Assembly: GCA_009792885.1 (NCBI GenBank)
Contig: WMCF01000020.1
Location: 14,971,490-15,035,489, forward strand
Direction of reading: 5' to 3'
Origin: Eremophila alpestris peregrina
Taxonomy: Eukaryota; Chordata; Aves; Passeriformes; Alaudidae
Length of the DNA: 64,000 nt
The notes below the pieces were generated by a model. That model was not told the DNA's origin. It saw nothing but the letters and a program-made list of their open reading frames with translations, and did no database searches. This document shows positions 60,495 to 64,000 of this stretch, piece by piece. Position numbers and translations under genes: made by a program. How positions within the stretch are numbered: position 1 is the stretch's first letter; every line of letters begins with the position of its first letter.

Positions 60495-61271
60495 TCTTTT
60501 GAATACTTCAGAGTATCATTTACCTTACCAGACATTTGTTCAGAGATTTTGATTTTTGAAATTTAAAATATGCTCAGTTTTCAAAAACTGTTGCTCTAGA
60601 CAGAAGGAGTTAGAAGGGACTCAGAAGTGTTGATGATGTTAGATAGGGACTCATGTGTCCTTAAATTTTCACTCTGGTCAAATGGAAATAAACGGTCACA
60701 ATCCAGGCAAAAAACTCTTGTTGCTGTCACTTGGACTTGTCTGATTGCAGGATGTGACTCCCCAAAGAGACATCATGTTCTCAGATGGCAGACTTTGAAG
60801 GGCTCACAGAAAGTTTTCTTCTACTGGTTATAGCTACATGCCAGTGATCAGTCTCTGATTACCGATGTTAAGTCACAGACAGAAGTGGACAGGACCTTGG
60901 TTGGTGCATAAATCTCATCTATGCCACAGGCTCCTGTGGCTTGTGTGCACTCACCATGCTTGTCCTGTAAAGGGCTGACACCACTACCTCCCCACAGCTG
61001 TTCCTTGAACCCTTTTTTTTGTAGTTGTTCTGCTCTGTTTCTTACAGCTTCTCTTGCAAAAGCAGTTTGTAGATGCAGGGACTGGGTGTCACTGCAGAAC
61101 AGCCACAAGTAGTGGCAGAACTGAGATGTGCCTAGGCTCAGTGGTAGCCACAGCAAGTATTTAGTTGTAGCCAGTAGTTTGGGGAGCTGTGGCCAGAGTC
61201 TAACTGCGTCACTAGCCTGGCTGGAAGAACTGTTACTGGTGAGGTACAGGCACACACTTTTCCCTCTGCAG
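60368..61271 (+). other. TLL2: TLL2 intron 12
   Basis: The intron is 904 bp and phase 0. It contains the AAT microsatellite; otherwise nothing recognisable. Confidence 0.9.
60448..60494. repeat. (TAA)n microsatellite
   Basis: About 15.7 uninterrupted TAA units (47 bases). It begins 80 bp after the exon 12 donor and is very likely length-polymorphic. Confidence 0.97.
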
Positions 61272-61467
61272 ATTGAATGGCACGACGCGTGCTCTTACGA
61301 CTACCTGGAGATCCGGGATGGCCTCAGCGAGCAGAGCCCGCTCCTCGGCCACTTCTGCGGCTACGAGAAGCCAGAAGACATCAAATCCAGTTCCAACAAA
61401 GTGTGGATGAAGTTTGCATCTGATGCAACCATCAATAAAGCAGGCTTTGCAGCAAATTTCTTTAAAG
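61272..61467 (+). CDS. TLL2: TLL2 exon 13: CUB2 end
   Basis: The 196-bp exon encodes IEWHDACSYDYLEIRDG, LSEQSPLLGHFCGYEKPED and a tail ending NKAGFAANFFK, which completes CUB2. Cys462 and Cys484 form the second CUB2 disulfide. GHFCGYEKPED and SSSN match TLL2. Trp458 replaces the Arg of the family motif IERHD. The first half is CpG-rich. The donor is AAAG|gtatgc; the next exon should start EVDEC (EGF1), and no such exon is present before 64000. Confidence 0.97.
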
Positions 61468-64000
61468 GTATGCAATCTGATACCTCTCACAGTCAAAGCT
61501 GGGGGCAGTTCATCCCTTAAGCTACTGCAATCCACAAATCCATTCTATCTATCAATTCAAACATCATTCTGTCTACTTGCATCTCAGAATTGTTTGTACA
61601 ATTTCTTTGTGAATTTATGTACAAGTTGCTTTGAGAGTGTAGAGGGGGTTGATGCTGAGGCAGGAACATCTCCTCCCTGATTAGGACAGAAATCAACTCT
61701 GCTGGGGTAGTGTCAGCTTAAACATTGCACCGCTGGATCGGCTGTCACCTCCATTTAGCCATGCCAGAGGACACTGATATTTTCAAAGAAGTGCTCATAC
61801 TGCGCAAGGAGTGTTAAAAACAGCTCTCTGCTTAAGTTCTATTCCAAAATAAACCTCTGGAGAGAGGGTAAATCTAAATGCAAGTAGAGTCCCAGTAAAA
61901 GAATACTGAGACCTTTAGGAGACAAATCTGTTCCTAAACTCAGACTCTCTTTGGGAAGATGTAAGAGTAAGATTTTTAAAATTTTTTTCTTTTTTTAAGA
62001 TCGGGGGGCTCTAGAAATGGTCCTTTACCAGCATCCTGGTGACTTGATAGAGGCAAGAATCAAATATTTATCTGCTTGGGAAAATACTTGTGGATCTGCT
62101 GGGGAGCAGAAAGTTATGTTTGTTTTAGGTTCAGTGACACTTCTACAGAAATAGTAGTTGCAATGCCAATATTTAGATTGCATAAGTTCTCTATTTATTT
62201 CTACCTTAACTTTTGTCTCAAGGGTGTCATGGTCCGTTTAGGTTTCTCAAATTTTCAGGAGAATGTACTCTGTGAATTAAACTTTATTTCATGAACTTAA
62301 GACTTACAACAAACAAACGTGTCAGGGCTCAATCCCCTTGGCTGAGACTAGTCTATCATATGAATTCCCTTATTCACATTCAAGTGAATAAGTGTCATAA
62401 TTTATAACCCATAATTCTTAAACCATGCACTTAAGTGCAAGAAAAAAAAAAGGTAAAGAAAGTTTAATTCATGGATTATATTGGCCTGTAAATTTGAGAG
62501 ATCTTAATGGACTGTGACAAAGGGTGATTACGAGATCACTGGCAAATACTGTGACACTTTATCTCAGTCCATGGACAACTCTCACAGTACCTAGCCTTTC
62601 TTGTTTAAATTTCTCAGGTTCCATAAAGGCACAGACAATACACAATTTCTAGCCAGCTTGCATTGTGGGTAGAGCTGATATCTGCATGCAGAAGCTGTGT
62701 AGGTACATGTGCAGGCTACATGTGGGGTTTCAAGCTGGAATCTGAAGTCTGGAGTCTCTACCTCCATATCCAGCAGGATTGTAGCTACCCAGTGCTCCAT
62801 GAGCAAAGGCAGCAAATTAGATGGCTCTGGAGGCACTCTTCAGACTGCTTCTCATAGCTGATTGAGCAATGGGTAAGCTTTGCCTTAATGACTTATGAAA
62901 GGAATAGAGCTTCAATTAAATGTCTTACAACACTGAAAGAAAATAACTTCGCCTAAAAAAATCAGAGTTAAGGATGGATTTGAATGCTATGCTTTGTGAG
63001 AACATGCAATGGTAATGTCTAAGTTTTCAGAGAAAATAAACCTGCAACCAGCTTAGAGAGGGTAAGCCATTTTGTCACACCCAAGAGGCGTTGCCAGGAT
63101 GATATGGAGAGCAATTATCTCATGTCCACCCAGTCAGGTAAATCTCATGGGATATCTCCAGGATTATTCTTGTTATCTTTGTTTTGGCAATGAATTGTTT
63201 GTATCAATGAAGCCTATTTTTATATGGTTGAAGTGTTAGTTCATCTACCCTGGAGCAGGGGAGAAGAATGAGGAGCAGCTCACGTACTGCCTGTGGCTCC
63301 CCATCCCCTCCTGCCTTTGCACACCCGTGGCTTTGCTGAAGGGGCTGAGTGTAACTTGTAGGGGTACAAGGCAGGGGAGAGGGGCTTGGAGTGAAGTTGA
63401 GCCAGGAAAGGGAAGCAGAAAGATGATTTCTGTAAGTGTTTTAATGTACTTGTTTTCAGTTTTGGTTTTGCCAGACCTAAACCAGCACTCAAATATTTAT
63501 ATTAATTGGCAGTAAATTAAGTTAAATTCCCCCAAATTGAGTCTGTTTGAACAGAACAGTAACTTGTGGATAATTTGTCTGTCTCAACCCAAAACTTTGT
63601 TGCTTTTATTCTTCCTGTTTTCTTCTTCGTTCCACAGGAGTGGGAGGCCAGGGAGTGAACCAACAGCTAGATGGGAGTTTGGCTGCTAGCTGAGGCTAAC
63701 CCACCACAGCCATATTAATAAAACCACCTATTAAGGAATGCATGTGGAATCAGGGGTCAGGATGAGAGCCAGTGACTATCTTTATATTAAAATGTCAGTT
63801 AATGTTGTTGAGACGTGATTGAAGAACCCAACTTGAAAGTCAAGGGTAGCAAGACTTCATGTGCCTGTGAAAAGGCAGAACTACTTGCATGTCCTGCCAG
63901 CTCCTTTGCACCACCCTGTTCCATGGGGTATGGCCTCCCTCAGCTCCATTACTGTGTGTTGGTTCCTGGTAGCTCAAGTTACTCAAGAGCGTGAGGAATT
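61468..64000 (+). other. TLL2: TLL2 intron 13, 5' part
   Basis: The window ends inside this intron. The expected EGF1 exon (beginning EVDEC) is absent. The only recognised element is the repeat at 63471-63707, which contains an exon-like segment described as a finding. Confidence 0.8.
63471..63707. mobile_element. avian interspersed repeat copy 2 (LTR-like), opposite orientation to copy 1
   Basis: Read on the minus strand it starts GTGGTGGGTTAGCC and continues with CAGCCAAACTCC, TTTTGGGTTGAGACAGACAA, AGTTACTGTTCTGTTCAAA, CAGACTCAATTTGGGGGAAT and TTAACTTAATTTACTGCCAA. The block order matches the same bird repeat family as the copy at 39247. The outer edge near 63471 is approximate and the family name is not assigned. 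Confidence 0.65.

Larger units (their letters stand above)
23310..61467 (+). other. TLL2: TLL2 locus, partial (exons 2-13 with introns)
   Basis: Twelve phase-consistent exons encode 519 full codons plus split ends of a tolloid-like 2 proteinase, which in full is about 1015 residues in human. Tolloids are secreted, Zn- and Ca-dependent astacin proteases. The family cleaves chordin-type BMP antagonists, TGF-beta-family propeptides such as promyostatin, and in some members procollagen; mammalian TLL2 is reported to be the least active on matrix substrates. Visible domains are propeptide (residues 1-94), astacin (95-294), CUB1 (296-406) and CUB2 (409-520). The first exon and the EGF/CUB3-5 half lie outside the window. 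TLL1 and BMP1 share the architecture but differ at several diagnostic positions. No promoter or 3' UTR is visible, so regulation cannot be read from this window. Confidence 0.96.

Noticed and set aside
23310..61467. Identity as TLL1 or BMP1
   Set aside because: Paralogue-specific residues in exons 6, 8, 10, 11 and 12 match TLL2 and differ from the other two as I recall them.

Overview
This window is vertebrate, almost certainly avian, genomic DNA. It carries the middle part of one split gene on the + strand: tolloid-like 2 (TLL2), a secreted zinc metalloproteinase of the BMP1/tolloid family. The bird assignment rests on a CR1 LINE 3' end with its characteristic terminal ATTCTATG-type repeat (about 9998-10296), two solo LTRs, and two copies of a repeat family I know as abundant in birds. 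The DNA is otherwise intron-like, AT-leaning and poor in CpG. There are no operons, bacterial genes or CRISPR arrays.

Layout: positions 1-23309 are read as the 3' part of intron 1. Twelve consecutive coding exons follow at 23310-23420, 38993-39064, 41564-41734, 42534-42651, 43059-43237, 43514-43619, 47896-48020, 51764-51879, 53791-53893, 56675-56791, 60222-60367 and 61272-61467. I number them exons 2-13, on the assumption that a single upstream exon carries the start codon. All twelve have AG/GT borders and agree in phase at every junction. Together they give 1560 coding bases (519 full codons plus two split ends) with no stop or frameshift. The protein order is propeptide, furin-type RVRR site, a complete astacin protease domain, CUB1 and CUB2. 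Exon 1 (start codon, signal peptide) lies upstream of the window. The EGF1-CUB3-EGF2-CUB4-CUB5 exons lie downstream of 64000.

TLL2 is preferred over TLL1 and BMP1 because of paralogue-diagnostic residues recalled from the family, such as AHELGHVVGF, VFLDTILPR, SMDLFKSRLC, SSNILGKGFF and KDAGQIQSPNYPDDYRPSKEC. Residue numbers below count from the first residue visible in exon 2.

The introns hold the transposable-element story. Two solo LTRs of one family sit 3.1 kb apart in intron 1, each with its own target-site duplication. There are also simple repeats, a dense CpG patch in intron 2, and several AT-rich stretches that look like conserved non-coding DNA (inference only). I found no unknown biological system. 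The points most worth a second look are the paired LTR insertions, the intron-2 CpG patch, a possible alternative start just upstream of exon 2, an Arg-to-Trp change in CUB2, and a repeat-derived pseudo-exon near 63638.
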